This document shows, in pieces, positions 16,251 to 26,110 of a DNA stretch of 64,000 bases; the first letter of the stretch is position 1; every line of letters begins with the position of its first letter. A program made the position numbers and the translations under genes. The stretch covers positions 1 to 64,000 of the forward strand of contig JAUMWW010000005.1 in NCBI GenBank assembly GCA_030529445.1. Reading direction: 5' to 3'. Origin of the DNA: Johnsonella sp. (GTDB taxonomy: Bacteria > Bacillota > Clostridia > Lachnospirales > Lachnospiraceae). The notes under the pieces were generated by a model, which was not told the DNA's origin, ran no database searches, and worked only from the letters and a program-made list of their open reading frames with translations.

Positions 16251-17385
16251 TATGAAAAATTATACACAGAAAAAGTTTCATACAAAGATTCTTTCCAATA
16301 TTATATACAGTCTGATTATCAGCTCTTTGCTCGAGTGGTTTTTGGTGAATAATCTCTTTAAGATATCCGATTTTCTGGCAATGAAACAGTCTCAAAATGG
16401 GGTAATCCTTGCGATTGCCCGTTTTGAGGCTGTTATTGTTTTAATGCTTGCGCTGATCGGGATCGCGATGTTTACTCTGATCTTCTGGCTCCTGCAGAGA
16501 AAGGCCTTCGGGTATATAGAAAATATCTCAATGGCGATGAAGAGCATAGCGGGGGGAGATCTCAGCACCAGAATCGAGGTGGAGGGAGATAATGAATTTT
16601 CGGATATGGCAGCCACGCTCAATTCCATGGTTTCGGATATCCGATCGCTGATGGATAAGGAGAGAGAGGCGGAAAAGACAAAGAACGAGCTCATCACCAA
16701 TGTCGCTCATGATTTGAGGACTCCTCTGACCTCGATTATCGGATATCTTGAGCTGCTGTCAAAAAACGATAAGCTGGACGAGCAGACAAGAAATAAATAT
16801 ACGCAGATCGCATATGCAAAGGCGAAAAAACTGGAAAAACTGATCGAGGATTTATTCGGCTTTACCAAGCTCAATTACGGAAAGATTGCGATGAAGCTGG
16901 AAAAAACCGATCTGGTCAAGCTGATCAGCCAGCTGATGGAAGAGTTCTATCCGAATTTCTCGGAAAAAAACCTGTCCTTTTCTCTAAAGAGCAACCAGCC
17001 CAGCGCCCCTGTTTATGCCGATCCGAATCTGATTGCGAGATTATTCGATAATTTGATCGGCAATGCGATCAAATACGGCGCGGAAGGAAAGGAGATCAAT
17101 GTCAGGATAGAGAGCGAGGAAAAATACACCACGGTATATGTGATTAATTACGGCAAAGTCATACCGAAGGAGGAGCTCCCCCTGATTTTTGAGAAGTTTT
17201 ACAGGCTGGAACAGTCCAGATCCTCGGAGACGGGAGGAACCGGGCTCGGGCTTGCGATTGCAAAAAATATTGTGGATATGCATAAGGGAAGCATAGAGGT
17301 AAAAAGCGACCTGGACGGAACCGCATTTATTGTAAAATTAAAAAACGATCTGGATATAGATAAGGAAGACTTCAGCAATGTTTAA
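16240..17385 (+). CDS. VanS-like sensor histidine kinase
   Basis: 381 residues. Two membrane helices (about residues 20-38 and 60-87) flank a short outside loop of roughly 20 residues. HAMP (GYIENISMAMKSIAGGDLS) is followed by the VanS-type H-box NVAHDLRTPLTSIIGYLELL with H157, then the N-box (LFDNLIGNAIKYG) and the G2 box (GGTGLGLAIAKNIV). It overlaps VanR-like by 11 bases and the next gene by 8 bases, which ties the sensor to the envelope/ABC genes downstream. It is probably an envelope-stress or antimicrobial-peptide sensor controlling that transporter; this is inference. Confidence 0.92.
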   Translation: MKSDMKNYTQKKFHTKILSNIIYSLIISSLLEWFLVNNLFKISDFLAMKQSQNGVILAIARFEAVIVLMLALIGIAMFTLIFWLLQRKAFGYIENISMAMKSIAGGDLSTRIEVEGDNEFSDMAATLNSMVSDIRSLMDKEREAEKTKNELITNVAHDLRTPLTSIIGYLELLSKNDKLDEQTRNKYTQIAYAKAKKLEKLIEDLFGFTKLNYGKIAMKLEKTDLVKLISQLMEEFYPNFSEKNLSFSLKSNQPSAPVYADPNLIARLFDNLIGNAIKYGAEGKEINVRIESEEKYTTVYVINYGKVIPKEELPLIFEKFYRLEQSRSSETGGTGLGLAIAKNIVDMHKGSIEVKSDLDGTAFIVKLKNDLDIDKEDFSNV

Positions 17386-19813
17386 ACAAAAAAAAGCGCT
17401 GATATTTTTGGCGGGCATCCTTCTTTTTCTTGCGGCATTCCTTCTGACGGGGAGAGTGCGCGCCGGGCATTCGGCTCCCGCCGGGGATGCCGCCTCCATA
17501 AGCATGGATATCAGCTACGGTTATGATAATACGGCAAGAGGGGGAAGATACCTCCCGATACATATTCAATTTAAGAATACAAAAGAAGCCTTTGCCGGGG
17601 AGCTCCATATCAAGAGCAGAGAGTCAAACGGCGAAATCTATGAATATATCTATCCTTTGGAGATAGAGGGAGAAAGCCGGGAGAGCTATTATATTCCGCT
17701 CGGCATAGGCGCAAAATACATTCTCATCTATCTTTCGGACCCGCAGGGAAATACGGTTTTAAGCAGAAAGATCGAGCTCGGGACGAGGGGGGACGGAGCC
17801 GATCTGATGATAGGAATCCTGAGCGATACTCCGGAAAAGCTCAAGTATTTTGACAAGGCGCCGATCAACTACGGAGTCATCTTCAGCAAGACCGTGAATC
17901 TGGATGCGGGGAGCTTCCCTCAGGATGCGATAGGGCTTTCCCAGCTCGATATGATCATTATCAGCAATTACAGAATCAGAAACCTCAATGAAGCACAGTC
18001 CAGAGCCCTGATGGAATGGGTGAAGGACGGGGGGATCATGGTTCTGGGAACGGGCATGCGCGTCAATGATACCCTCGGCAGATATGCACCGGAGCTTCTG
18101 GATGATATGTACGAGGATCCGCGGCAGATGGAGATCAACCTAAACAAGGATTTCGGCATTGAAGAACCGGGGGAGACCCTGCTTTTTTTGGACTGTGTCG
18201 ATATCAGCCTTCACGGAGGCAATGCCCTGATCCGTTCGGATATGGCGACGCTCCTGAGTGCGGTGCATAAGGAGAGGGGAATCATCGCAGTGGCGGCGTT
18301 TGATTTTGCGGATCTGAAGGAAGAGAGCTTCGATGAGGGAGCTTTTGTCAATGCGATAGTCTATAAGGTGATGGGAAGCCAGAGAATAGACGATATTTCT
18401 TCCGGAATATACGGGCTGGAAAACGATGTTTACTGGGAAATGCAGCCCTTCATCAATTCCGGAACGGCAAACAGAATACCGAACCTGAGCATGTATTTAT
18501 TTATGATCCTGATTTATATCATGATTGTCGGACCCGGAGTCTTCATCTTTCTCAAGCAGAGGAGGGGGACTTTGCTCTATCGCAAATCCATTCTGCTGAG
18601 TGCGGCTCTTTTCGGCATCATCATCTATGCTTATGGGGGAAAGACGAGATTTCGGGGAAGCTTTATCCATTATCTGACGATTATGGATACGGATGAGGAC
18701 AATATACTGGAGAAGACCTATATCAATATAAGAAATCCCTATAAGCAGCCTTATGAGGTGAATATATCTCCGGAATACAGTGTTTATCCGATTACGGAAT
18801 ATTTACAGGGAAGCAATGAAGAAGAATTTGACGAGACGAGCGAGACCGGAATGAGCCTGAGTTATCTGAAGGATACGACAAGGGTCGGCATCGCCAGTGC
18901 GGGAGCTTTTCACTCGAGCCTGCTCAGTCTCGAGAGCAGTGATGAAAACAGGGATCATATCGGATTTTCGGGAGAGATCAGTCTCTTCGGAGGAGAACTC
19001 AGAGGCTATATTCGAAATAATTTCCATCATCCGGTGGAAGATGCCGCCGTCATTATGCATGGGAAGCTGATTCTGCTGGGCGATTTCGATACGGGAGAGA
19101 CAAAGGATCTCTCGGGTCTGGAGGTCTATAATATTCCGCTGAATCATCATTATATGGTATCCGGTTTCATCAATCATGAGAAGAGCAGGGAGAGCGAGCT
19201 CTTTTCCGGAGAGTTTTATCAGAAGGTGACGGATAAAACCAATATCATGTCCTTTTATATGCATATGACAAGCAGCGCCTATACTGCGGATGCCAAGGTG
19301 ATCGGCTTTGCCGGGGAAGAGAGCTTCAAGGCGGTTTTGCCGGGGAAAAACATGGAAAACAGCGGAGTATCCCTGCTTTCCTCCACCCTGCCGACAGATA
19401 ACCGCAGGGAGGACAGGGTGTATCGCTCGGCGCTCTCGAGGATGCCGGATCTGCTGAGCGGATTCTTCGTATCGAATTCAAACTCGATGTATGCGATGGA
19501 GCCTCTCGTTTTGGAATATCAGCTCGGAGACGATATCGATATCGAAGAGCTGGATTTCGAGTTTGTTTCCGATCAGCTCAAAGCGGATCCCGCATTGGAA
19601 GGCTTGGAGGAATTTGAAGGAAAGCTTTCGTTTTATAATTATTCGACGGGAAAGTTTGAAGAAAAGGAATTTAAGAAATATAGCAAAGAGGAATTGAAAA
19701 ACTATCTGACGCCTCCGAACTCGATCAGGGTTAAATATGTCTATAAGAGCTCGGATAATATGTATGCCGAAGTCGTGCTGCCCATGCTGCGGGTAATAGG
19801 GAGAGAAAGATAA
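17378..19813 (+). CDS. Large envelope protein with GATase-like domain, linked to ABC-2 exporter
   Basis: 811 residues. There is a signal-anchor helix at 7-24 and a long outside part. It contains a class-I-amidotransferase-like strand/helix pattern around 190-225 (LDMIIISNYRIRNLNEAQ, then ALMEWVKDGGIMVLGTG) but no catalytic Cys-His pair that I can see. Two more helices lie near 371-391 and 402-421, followed by another ~385 soluble residues. This layout resembles the GldG-like partner proteins of ABC-2 transporters. Its ends overlap the kinase (8 bases) and the ATPase (1 base), so the five genes form one translational chain. The molecular function is unknown. Confidence 0.8.
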   Translation: MFKQKKALIFLAGILLFLAAFLLTGRVRAGHSAPAGDAASISMDISYGYDNTARGGRYLPIHIQFKNTKEAFAGELHIKSRESNGEIYEYIYPLEIEGESRESYYIPLGIGAKYILIYLSDPQGNTVLSRKIELGTRGDGADLMIGILSDTPEKLKYFDKAPINYGVIFSKTVNLDAGSFPQDAIGLSQLDMIIISNYRIRNLNEAQSRALMEWVKDGGIMVLGTGMRVNDTLGRYAPELLDDMYEDPRQMEINLNKDFGIEEPGETLLFLDCVDISLHGGNALIRSDMATLLSAVHKERGIIAVAAFDFADLKEESFDEGAFVNAIVYKVMGSQRIDDISSGIYGLENDVYWEMQPFINSGTANRIPNLSMYLFMILIYIMIVGPGVFIFLKQRRGTLLYRKSILLSAALFGIIIYAYGGKTRFRGSFIHYLTIMDTDEDNILEKTYINIRNPYKQPYEVNISPEYSVYPITEYLQGSNEEEFDETSETGMSLSYLKDTTRVGIASAGAFHSSLLSLESSDENRDHIGFSGEISLFGGELRGYIRNNFHHPVEDAAVIMHGKLILLGDFDTGETKDLSGLEVYNIPLNHHYMVSGFINHEKSRESELFSGEFYQKVTDKTNIMSFYMHMTSSAYTADAKVIGFAGEESFKAVLPGKNMENSGVSLLSSTLPTDNRREDRVYRSALSRMPDLLSGFFVSNSNSMYAMEPLVLEYQLGDDIDIEELDFEFVSDQLKADPALEGLEEFEGKLSFYNYSTGKFEEKEFKKYSKEELKNYLTPPNSIRVKYVYKSSDNMYAEVVLPMLRVIGRER

Positions 19814-20763
19814 TGTTAAAGATCAGAGGACTGGAAAAACGATACGGAAAAAACCCGGCATTATCAGGTCTGGATATGGAGGTGAAGGAGGGCGCGGTCT
19901 ACGGGCTGGTCGGAAGAAACGGAGCGGGGAAGACGACCGCGATGAAAATCATGGCAGGCCTGATCTGCCCCGACAAAGGAGAGGTCAAAATAGGGGGCAG
20001 GGATATTATTTCGGAAGCGGAAGAGATCAAGGAAAGGATAGGATATGTGCCGGATTACTGCGGCTTCTATAATAATCTCACCGTAGAGGAATATATGGAT
20101 TTTTTCTCCGCCGCATACGGATGGAAGGGGCTGAAAGGCAGAAAATCATGGCTTCGTCTGATCGAGCGGGTGGGCTTGCAGGATAAGCTTTATCATACGG
20201 TGGATGAGCTCTCTCGGGGTATGCAGCAAAGGCTCTGCCTCGCGAGGGGGCTGATTCATGATCCCGTTTTTTTGATTATGGATGAGCCGACGAGCGGTCT
20301 GGATCCGGCGAGCAGCTATGAGTTTCGGAACCTGATCAAGAGTCTGGGCAGCGAGGGGAAGACGATATTGATCAGCTCCCATATGCTTGCCGAGCTCTCG
20401 GAGATCTGCACGGATATCGGAATCATAGACCACGGGCGGATGATCGTTTCGGGAAGCTTAAACCATATCTTAAGGCAGGTGGAGTATTCCAATCCGATCA
20501 AGATCAGCATCCTGGACGGTGTGAGTTCGGCGCTTGCCGTATTCCGGAACAATCCCGGAGTCAGGACGATTTCGAGAAGCGGGCATACCTTCATGCTCAA
20601 TTTTGACGGAGACAGAAAGGATGAGGCGGATCTGCTGCGGGAGCTGATCGAGATGGAGATTCCGGTCAGAGAATTTGTCCGCGAGCCGGGAGATCTGGAG
20701 TCTTTCTTTATGCAGACGATTAACCATAGAGAGGAGAGGACGATTCTTGAAAATGATTATTAA
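19813..20763 (+). CDS. ABC-2 type transporter ATP-binding protein
   Basis: 316 residues, the CcmA-type exporter ATPase with a C-terminal extension. Walker A is LVGRNGAGKTTAMKIM, the signature is LSRGMQQRLCLARGL (an SR variant of LSGG) and Walker B is FLIMDEPTSGLDP, with the switch region ILISSHMLAEL. Residues after about 225 form the accessory domain found in drug and bacteriocin exporters. The start ATG overlaps the previous stop by one base. It pairs with the permease encoded next. The substrate is unknown; an antimicrobial peptide or cell-envelope component is plausible given the VanS-like sensor. Confidence 0.92.
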   Translation: MLKIRGLEKRYGKNPALSGLDMEVKEGAVYGLVGRNGAGKTTAMKIMAGLICPDKGEVKIGGRDIISEAEEIKERIGYVPDYCGFYNNLTVEEYMDFFSAAYGWKGLKGRKSWLRLIERVGLQDKLYHTVDELSRGMQQRLCLARGLIHDPVFLIMDEPTSGLDPASSYEFRNLIKSLGSEGKTILISSHMLAELSEICTDIGIIDHGRMIVSGSLNHILRQVEYSNPIKISILDGVSSALAVFRNNPGVRTISRSGHTFMLNFDGDRKDEADLLRELIEMEIPVREFVREPGDLESFFMQTINHREERTILENDY

Positions 20764-21697
20764 TCCCGTATACAGGAGGGAAGTGATCAGCGGATTTAAA
20801 AGCATAAAATTTGCGGTGGCGATATCCGTCTTCAATGCCTTTCTGGCATTTGTCGCACTCGCTCAGATGAGCGCCGCGGCGGAGGGAGCGAGAATGGGAT
20901 CGGAAGCACAGTACAGCAGTTTTCTGTTGATCTTCCGGCTGATCGCCCTGCTTGAGTTTGTGATGATTTATCTGATTACTCCGGCATTTACTTCCGGTGC
21001 GATCAGCTCCGAATGGGAAAATAAGAGCATGGATCTTATTTTGAGCACAAAGATCGGCAGATTGGATCTGGTCGGGGGGAAGCTGCTTGCTGCGGTCAGC
21101 ACCATCATGCTGCTCGTGCTTTCCGGCATACCGGTATTTGCAATGATTCCGGTATACGGTGGGGTTTTGGAAAGGGATATTCCCATGCTCATACTGCCTT
21201 ATTTTTCGGCGGCGTTTTTTGTCGGCAGCGTAGGAATCTTTTTTTCCGCTCTCTTTAAGAAGAGCACGATGGCGACGGTGCTCAGCTATGCGGTAATTTT
21301 GGTGCTCAGCTTATTGACTTTTGTGCCCGGAGCATTTATAAAAGAATTTATACCCGGCAATATCGCGGTGATTTCTCCCCGGACGATCAGCGCAAATATG
21401 GAATCTTTGGTCGCGGCAAGCAAGGGGGCGCTGCTCTTCCCTTGGTTCTATGTATGCAATCCGATCAATATATTTTATATCACGGTAAACGAGGTGATCG
21501 GAAACCGGGTGGCGGTTGCAGGCATTCTTGAAATCATGGGCATAGCGGAGGGAAGTTTTTTATATAAAAACTGGTTTGCGGTGGGGATAGGATTTCAATT
21601 TCTGGCAGGCATTATATTCACCCTGCTTTCCGCATGGAATATCACACCGAAGCTTAACAGGATTTTATTCATCAGGAAGATCGGGAGGAAGAAATAA
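20747..21697 (+). CDS. ABC-2 type transporter permease
   Basis: About 316 residues with six predicted membrane helices. It begins (L)KMIINPVYRREVISGFKSIKF and includes the ABC-2 pattern TPAFTSGAISSEWENKSMDLILSTKIGRLDLVGGKLLAA. The start is uncertain: TTG 20747 lies 7 bases after AGGAGAGG, while the alternative ATG at 20753 has wider spacing (13 bases). Either way the gene begins inside the ATPase gene. It forms the membrane channel of the exporter. Its stop overlaps the zinc-ribbon gene by one base. Confidence 0.88.
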   Translation: MKMIINPVYRREVISGFKSIKFAVAISVFNAFLAFVALAQMSAAAEGARMGSEAQYSSFLLIFRLIALLEFVMIYLITPAFTSGAISSEWENKSMDLILSTKIGRLDLVGGKLLAAVSTIMLLVLSGIPVFAMIPVYGGVLERDIPMLILPYFSAAFFVGSVGIFFSALFKKSTMATVLSYAVILVLSLLTFVPGAFIKEFIPGNIAVISPRTISANMESLVAASKGALLFPWFYVCNPINIFYITVNEVIGNRVAVAGILEIMGIAEGSFLYKNWFAVGIGFQFLAGIIFTLLSAWNITPKLNRILFIRKIGRKK

Positions 21698-22770
21698 TGG
21701 GAGTTATATCTTATAAATGTCCGAGCTGCGGGGGTCCCTTAAAATTTGACCCTGCCACGCAAAAGCAGATCTGCGAGTACTGCGAATCTTTGTTCACGCA
21801 GGAGGAGCTGGAGCGCTTTTATCAGGAAACGCTTACCAAAAGCGAGGAAGAGGAGGTCTCCGGCGAAGAGGCGGCATATTATCAGGCGGATGCGCAGGGT
21901 TTGCTCTATACCTGTCCGAGCTGTGCGGCACAGATCGTTACGGATGAAACGACAGCCGCAACCTTTTGCTATTACTGTCATAGCCCCGTCGTGCTTTCGG
22001 GAAGGCTGGACGGACTGGATACGCCTGATTACATTATTCCCTTCAGAATAGACCGGGCGCAGGCGGAGAAAATTTTCTTTCAATGGCTGGAAAGAAAGAA
22101 GTTTGTGCCGAAATCCTTTTACAGCAGGGAGCAGGTGGATAAGCTCAGCGGAGTTTATTTCCCCTACTGGCTTTACAGCTGCAAGGCGGATGCGCTCTTG
22201 GATGCGAATGCGGTCAGGATCAGCAAGAGAGTTTCCGGCAATACCGAATATACCTATAAGGACTCTTATCATATCAGAAGAGAGGGGGAGATAGAGATCA
22301 GCAATATTACGAGAAACGCCCTGAAAAAAGCAAACCGCATTCTGACGGAGGGAGTGATGCCCTTCGAATATACGGCGATTCAGGATTTCGATATGGCTTA
22401 TCTCTCCGGCTTTGTCGCGGAAGTAAAGGATATCGATAAGGCGGAATTTGAGCGGGAGGTCTATATGGAGGCGGAGCAGTTTGCCGTGCAGAGGCTGGAT
22501 GCGGTGCTTGCAGGATATACTGAGGTCGCGCTTCATCAAAAAGAGCTGCATTTTAAAGAAGGGGCATGGAAGTATGCGTTGATGCCGGTGTGGACGATAA
22601 CATATAGAGATAAGCATAAGAGCAAGCTTTATTATTTTTCGATCAACGGACACAGCGGGAAGGTGATCGGTGAACTGCCGATCGACGGCGCAAAGCTTTT
22701 TATGGCATTTTTAAGCATTTTTATGCCCTTAATGCTCCTTATTCTTTTGATCGGATATTTCTTTATATAA
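21697..22770 (+). CDS. Double zinc-ribbon membrane protein (TFIIB-type zinc finger)
   Basis: 357 residues. Two zinc ribbons open the protein: CPSCGG...CEYC (residues 8-28) and CPSCAAQ...CYYC (about 73-98). A soluble region with FRIDRAQAEKIFFQWLERKKFVPKSF follows, and one hydrophobic helix at the very C-terminus (about 334-355) anchors it. Proteins of this make-up are usual in Firmicutes and often stand beside TPM-domain or ABC genes; their role is unknown. Overlaps by one base with the permease and a TPM gene 12 bases downstream suggest a shared membrane job. Confidence 0.85.
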   Translation: MGVISYKCPSCGGPLKFDPATQKQICEYCESLFTQEELERFYQETLTKSEEEEVSGEEAAYYQADAQGLLYTCPSCAAQIVTDETTAATFCYYCHSPVVLSGRLDGLDTPDYIIPFRIDRAQAEKIFFQWLERKKFVPKSFYSREQVDKLSGVYFPYWLYSCKADALLDANAVRISKRVSGNTEYTYKDSYHIRREGEIEISNITRNALKKANRILTEGVMPFEYTAIQDFDMAYLSGFVAEVKDIDKAEFEREVYMEAEQFAVQRLDAVLAGYTEVALHQKELHFKEGAWKYALMPVWTITYRDKHKSKLYYFSINGHSGKVIGELPIDGAKLFMAFLSIFMPLMLLILLIGYFFI

Positions 22771-22782
22771 GGAGGGGAGAAG

Positions 22783-23655
22783 ATGAGACACTCAAAAAAA
22801 GCCAAAGATTTTATGTTGAAAATATTTTCGATATTCCTTTTCCTGCTTCCTCTTTTTTCTCTGTCCGTATCGGCGGAGAATAATAGGGTATTTGACCATG
22901 CGGATGTCTTTGAAAGCGGTCAGGAGTCGGAGATGAATGAGGAAATCGCCAAGGCGAAGGACCATATCGGGATGGATATCGTGATCGTGACGACGGAAGA
23001 TGCGCAGGGAAAGACTGCCGAAGCATATGCGGATGATTATTATGATTACGGTGATTTCGGAATGGGAGAGGAAAACAGCGGACTGCTGTTTTTAATCGAC
23101 TTTGACAATAGGGAAATGCATATATCCACGACCGGCTTTATGATCAGAGTACTGGATGATAAGAGGATAGATGCGATGCTCGACGATGCCTACGCATATA
23201 TGGAAGAGGATGATTATGCGGGAGCGGCGAGCTCGATCATAGAAAATGCGGTATATTATTTTGATAAGGGAGTCAAGGGCGATCAGTATAATTATGATCG
23301 GGATACCGGCGAGATCAGCGTGTATAAAAAGCCGAAAAAAATCAGTTTGGCAGAATTTCTGCTGGCGATGATTCTGCCCGCAGCGGCAGGACTGAGATTT
23401 ACAAGCTCCGTACAGAACCAATACAAGATGAAAAAAGAGAAAAAGCTCGGCTCTCTCGACGTCTTTTCCTACCGAAAGGCATGCAATTTCAATTATGCGG
23501 TGAAGGAGGATGAGCATCTGGGCAGGCAGACCATGACCAGAATCATTGCGGACAACTCGAGATCCTCAGGGGGAGGATCCTTCGGAGGAAGCCGTTCCAC
23601 GACCCATAGATCCAGCAGTGGAACTTCTCACGGCGGAGGCGGACGAAAATTCTAA
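22783..23655 (+). CDS. TPM-domain secreted/membrane protein (YgcG-like)
   Basis: 290 residues. The signal sequence runs to about residue 32 (FSLSVSA-E). The TPM domain covers about 36-170: VFDHADVFESGQESEMNEEI, GMDIVIVTTEDAQGKTAEAYADDYYDYGDFG and the GLLFLIDFDNREMHISTTG strand. A membrane helix lies near 188-206, followed by a basic region and a Ser/Gly-rich tail ending in GTSHGGGGRKF. TPM proteins act in the envelope of bacteria and some are phosphatase-like; no function is claimed here. AAGGAGGGGAG gives a good start. It is the last gene of the VanS-linked set. Confidence 0.87.
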   Translation: MRHSKKAKDFMLKIFSIFLFLLPLFSLSVSAENNRVFDHADVFESGQESEMNEEIAKAKDHIGMDIVIVTTEDAQGKTAEAYADDYYDYGDFGMGEENSGLLFLIDFDNREMHISTTGFMIRVLDDKRIDAMLDDAYAYMEEDDYAGAASSIIENAVYYFDKGVKGDQYNYDRDTGEISVYKKPKKISLAEFLLAMILPAAAGLRFTSSVQNQYKMKKEKKLGSLDVFSYRKACNFNYAVKEDEHLGRQTMTRIIADNSRSSGGGSFGGSRSTTHRSSSGTSHGGGGRKF

Positions 23656-23707
23656 GCGGAGAGTTTTGCGGCAGAATACATGAGAGAAAAGGAAAAAGGA
23701 AGAAAAG

Positions 23708-25189
23708 ATGAAGTATAAGAGCACGAGAGGAAACGGGAAAGAGGTCAGCGCTTCGGAGGCGATACTCAGAGGTCTGGCAGAGGACGGAGGGCTTTATATG
23801 CCCGAATACATCCCGAAGCTTGCCGTGAAGATGAGAGATCTGGGAGATCAGAGTTATCAGGAAACCGCCTATGAGGTAATGCGGCTTTATCTGGACGATT
23901 ACGAAGAGGAAGAGCTCAGAGACTGTATTCGGGCGGCATATGACGAGAAATTCGATATCGAGGAAATCGTATCTCTGGTCAAGGCGAAGGATGAATATTA
24001 TCTTGAACTTTTTCACGGAAGCACGATTGCATTTAAGGATATGGCGCTCTCCCTGCTTCCCCATCTTTTGCGCCTTGCGGCGAAGAAAAATGCGGTCGAT
24101 GATGAGATCGTCATTCTTACGGCGACCAGCGGGGATACGGGCAAGGCTGCAATGAGCGGATTTGCGGATGTTCCCGGAACGAGAATCATCGTTTTTTATC
24201 CCAAGGGCGGGGTGAGCAGGATACAGGAGCTGCAGATGCTGACCCAGAAGGGAGAAAACACCCATGTGGTCGGGATTCACGGCAATTTTGACGATGCCCA
24301 GAATGCGGTAAAGCGGATTTTTGCAAACAAAGAGCTTGCAGAAAGACTGAGCCGGAAAAAAATGAGGCTTTCCAGTGCAAACTCGATCAATATAGGAAGG
24401 CTGGTACCGCAGATCGCATACTATGTTTATGCCTATGCAAAGCTTCTTCGGGCGGGAGAGCTCCAGGAGGGGGAAGAGATCAATATCTGCGTTCCCACGG
24501 GAAATTTCGGAAACATCCTGGCTGCCTATATGGCAAAGCGGATGGGGCTTCCCGTCAATAAGCTGATCTGTGCCTCGAATGAAAACAAAGTTCTCTATGA
24601 TTTCTTCCGAGAGGGGGAATATAAGAGCAGGAGGGAGTTTATTCTGACTTCTTCGCCCTCGATGGATATTCTGATTTCGAGCAATCTCGAGAGGCTGATT
24701 TATCTGAGCTGCGGCTCGGATCCGAAAAAGACCGCCGAGCTGATGAAAAATCTTTCCGAGAAGGGAGAATACCGCATCGATGAGAGCATGAAAAGCTATA
24801 TGGGAGATTTTATCGGAGGTTTTGCGGGCGAAGAGGACTGCAGTGCGCAGATCCGGCAGGTATTTGAGGAAATAGACTATGTGATTGATCCCCATACCGC
24901 GGTTGCGGCACATGTGTACCGGCAATATCGGGAGAAAAGCAAAGACGGGCATAAGACCTTAATCGCGGCGACGGCGAGCCCGTATAAATTTGCAGAAACG
25001 GTCGAGAAGGCGATACGAAAAGAAAATGCGGGGAAGGATGAATGGGAGATCATCGACCGGCTCTGTCTGGACAGCAAAAGAGAGATCCCTCCGGCAATAG
25101 AAGAGATCAGAAACGCAAAGATCAGGCATGATATGCAGTCCGAGGCGGACGGAATCGAGGGGGCGCTGGCTAAGATATTAAAACTATAG
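23708..25189 (+). CDS. thrC: Threonine synthase
   Basis: 493 residues, the long class found in many Clostridia. It converts O-phosphohomoserine to threonine using pyridoxal phosphate in the cytoplasm. The PLP Lys lies in HGSTIAFKDMAL (about residue 110), the phosphate-binding TSGDTGKAA is near 140 and the start is typical (MKYKSTRGNGKEVSASEAILRGLAEDGGLYMPE). AGGAAGAAAAG precedes the ATG. The neighbours are not threonine genes, so it probably stands as its own unit ahead of the aldolase promoter. Confidence 0.95.
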   Translation: MKYKSTRGNGKEVSASEAILRGLAEDGGLYMPEYIPKLAVKMRDLGDQSYQETAYEVMRLYLDDYEEEELRDCIRAAYDEKFDIEEIVSLVKAKDEYYLELFHGSTIAFKDMALSLLPHLLRLAAKKNAVDDEIVILTATSGDTGKAAMSGFADVPGTRIIVFYPKGGVSRIQELQMLTQKGENTHVVGIHGNFDDAQNAVKRIFANKELAERLSRKKMRLSSANSINIGRLVPQIAYYVYAYAKLLRAGELQEGEEINICVPTGNFGNILAAYMAKRMGLPVNKLICASNENKVLYDFFREGEYKSRREFILTSSPSMDILISSNLERLIYLSCGSDPKKTAELMKNLSEKGEYRIDESMKSYMGDFIGGFAGEEDCSAQIRQVFEEIDYVIDPHTAVAAHVYRQYREKSKDGHKTLIAATASPYKFAETVEKAIRKENAGKDEWEIIDRLCLDSKREIPPAIEEIRNAKIRHDMQSEADGIEGALAKILKL

Positions 25190-25195
25190 TATAAT
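25190..25195 (+). promoter_or_regulatory. Candidate -10 box before the aldolase gene
   Basis: TATAAT overlaps the end of thrC, 47 bases before the fba start. No good -35 is seen (TGGCTA at 17 bases). ACTAT and ATAGT flank it as a small palindrome that could be an operator. Confidence 0.4.
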
Positions 25196-25241
25196 AGTAC
25201 CAGTAAAACTTAAAACAAATTGATTAAGGAGGTATTTGAGA

Positions 25242-26105
25242 ATGTTGGTTTCGGCAAGTGAAATGCTGATCAAGGCAAAGAAAGGACAGTATGCGGTAGG
25301 GCAGTTTAATATCAATAATCTGGAGTGGACCAAGGCGGTTCTTCTGAGCGCGCAGGAGGCAAATTCTCCGGTGATTCTGGGAGTATCCGAGGGTGCTGGA
25401 AAATACATGGGCGGTTATAAGACCGTAGCCGATATGGTCAAGGCGATGATAGAGGAGCTTGCGATTACGGTTCCCGTTGCTCTGCATTTGGATCACGGCT
25501 CCTATGAGGGATGCTATAAATGTATCAAGGCGGGATTTTCGTCCATTATGTTTGACGGATCCCATTTTCCGATAGAGGAAAATCTCGAAAAGACGAAGGA
25601 GCTTGTGGAGGCGGCGCATAAGAGCGGACTCTCGATAGAGGCGGAAGTGGGCTCTATCGGAGGAGAAGAGGACGGAGTGATCGGCATGGGCGAATGCGCG
25701 GATCCGGAGGAATGTGCGAAGATTGCCGGTCTGGGCATAGATTTTCTGGCAGCGGGAATCGGAAATATTCACGGAAAATATCCCGAAAACTGGCAGGGGC
25801 TTAATTTTGAAGTGCTTGCGGCGATTCAGCAAAAGACGGGGGATATGCCGCTGGTGCTTCACGGCGGAACCGGCATACCCGAGGATATGATTAAGAAGGC
25901 GATTTCTCTGGGCGTGGCAAAGATCAATGTTAATACGGAATGTCAGCTCAGTTTTGCGGAAGCGACCAGAAAATATATAGAGGCGGGAAAGGATTTGGAA
26001 GGCAAGGGCTTCGACCCGAGAAAACTTCTTAAGCCGGGAACCGATGCAATCATGAAAACGGTTCGCGAAAAGATGGAATTGTTCGGATCGGTAGGGAAGG
26101 CATAG
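25242..26105 (+). CDS. fba: Class II fructose-bisphosphate aldolase
   Basis: 287 residues. It splits fructose-1,6-bisphosphate into dihydroxyacetone phosphate and glyceraldehyde-3-phosphate, with zinc. Ligand and active-site motifs are [10 protein letters not shown] (near 80), SIMFDGSH, the [13 protein letters not shown] loop, VLHGGTGIP (zinc His) and INVNTE. I start at ATG 25242, 9 bases after AAGGAGG, giving [27 protein letters not shown] two codons earlier is less likely. GSIII follows after 5 bases, so the two may share an mRNA. Related tagatose-bisphosphate aldolases look similar, but there are no tagatose genes nearby. Confidence 0.94.
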   Translation: MLVSASEMLIKAKKGQYAVGQFNINNLEWTKAVLLSAQEANSPVILGVSEGAGKYMGGYKTVADMVKAMIEELAITVPVALHLDHGSYEGCYKCIKAGFSSIMFDGSHFPIEENLEKTKELVEAAHKSGLSIEAEVGSIGGEEDGVIGMGECADPEECAKIAGLGIDFLAAGIGNIHGKYPENWQGLNFEVLAAIQQKTGDMPLVLHGGTGIPEDMIKKAISLGVAKINVNTECQLSFAEATRKYIEAGKDLEGKGFDPRKLLKPGTDAIMKTVREKMELFGSVGKA

Positions 26106-26110
26106 AAATC

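Noticed and set aside
15549-17385. Glycopeptide resistance regulators VanR/VanS
   Set aside because: Resemblance is of the general family; no vanH, vanA/B or vanX genes are present and the linked genes are an ABC-2 exporter.
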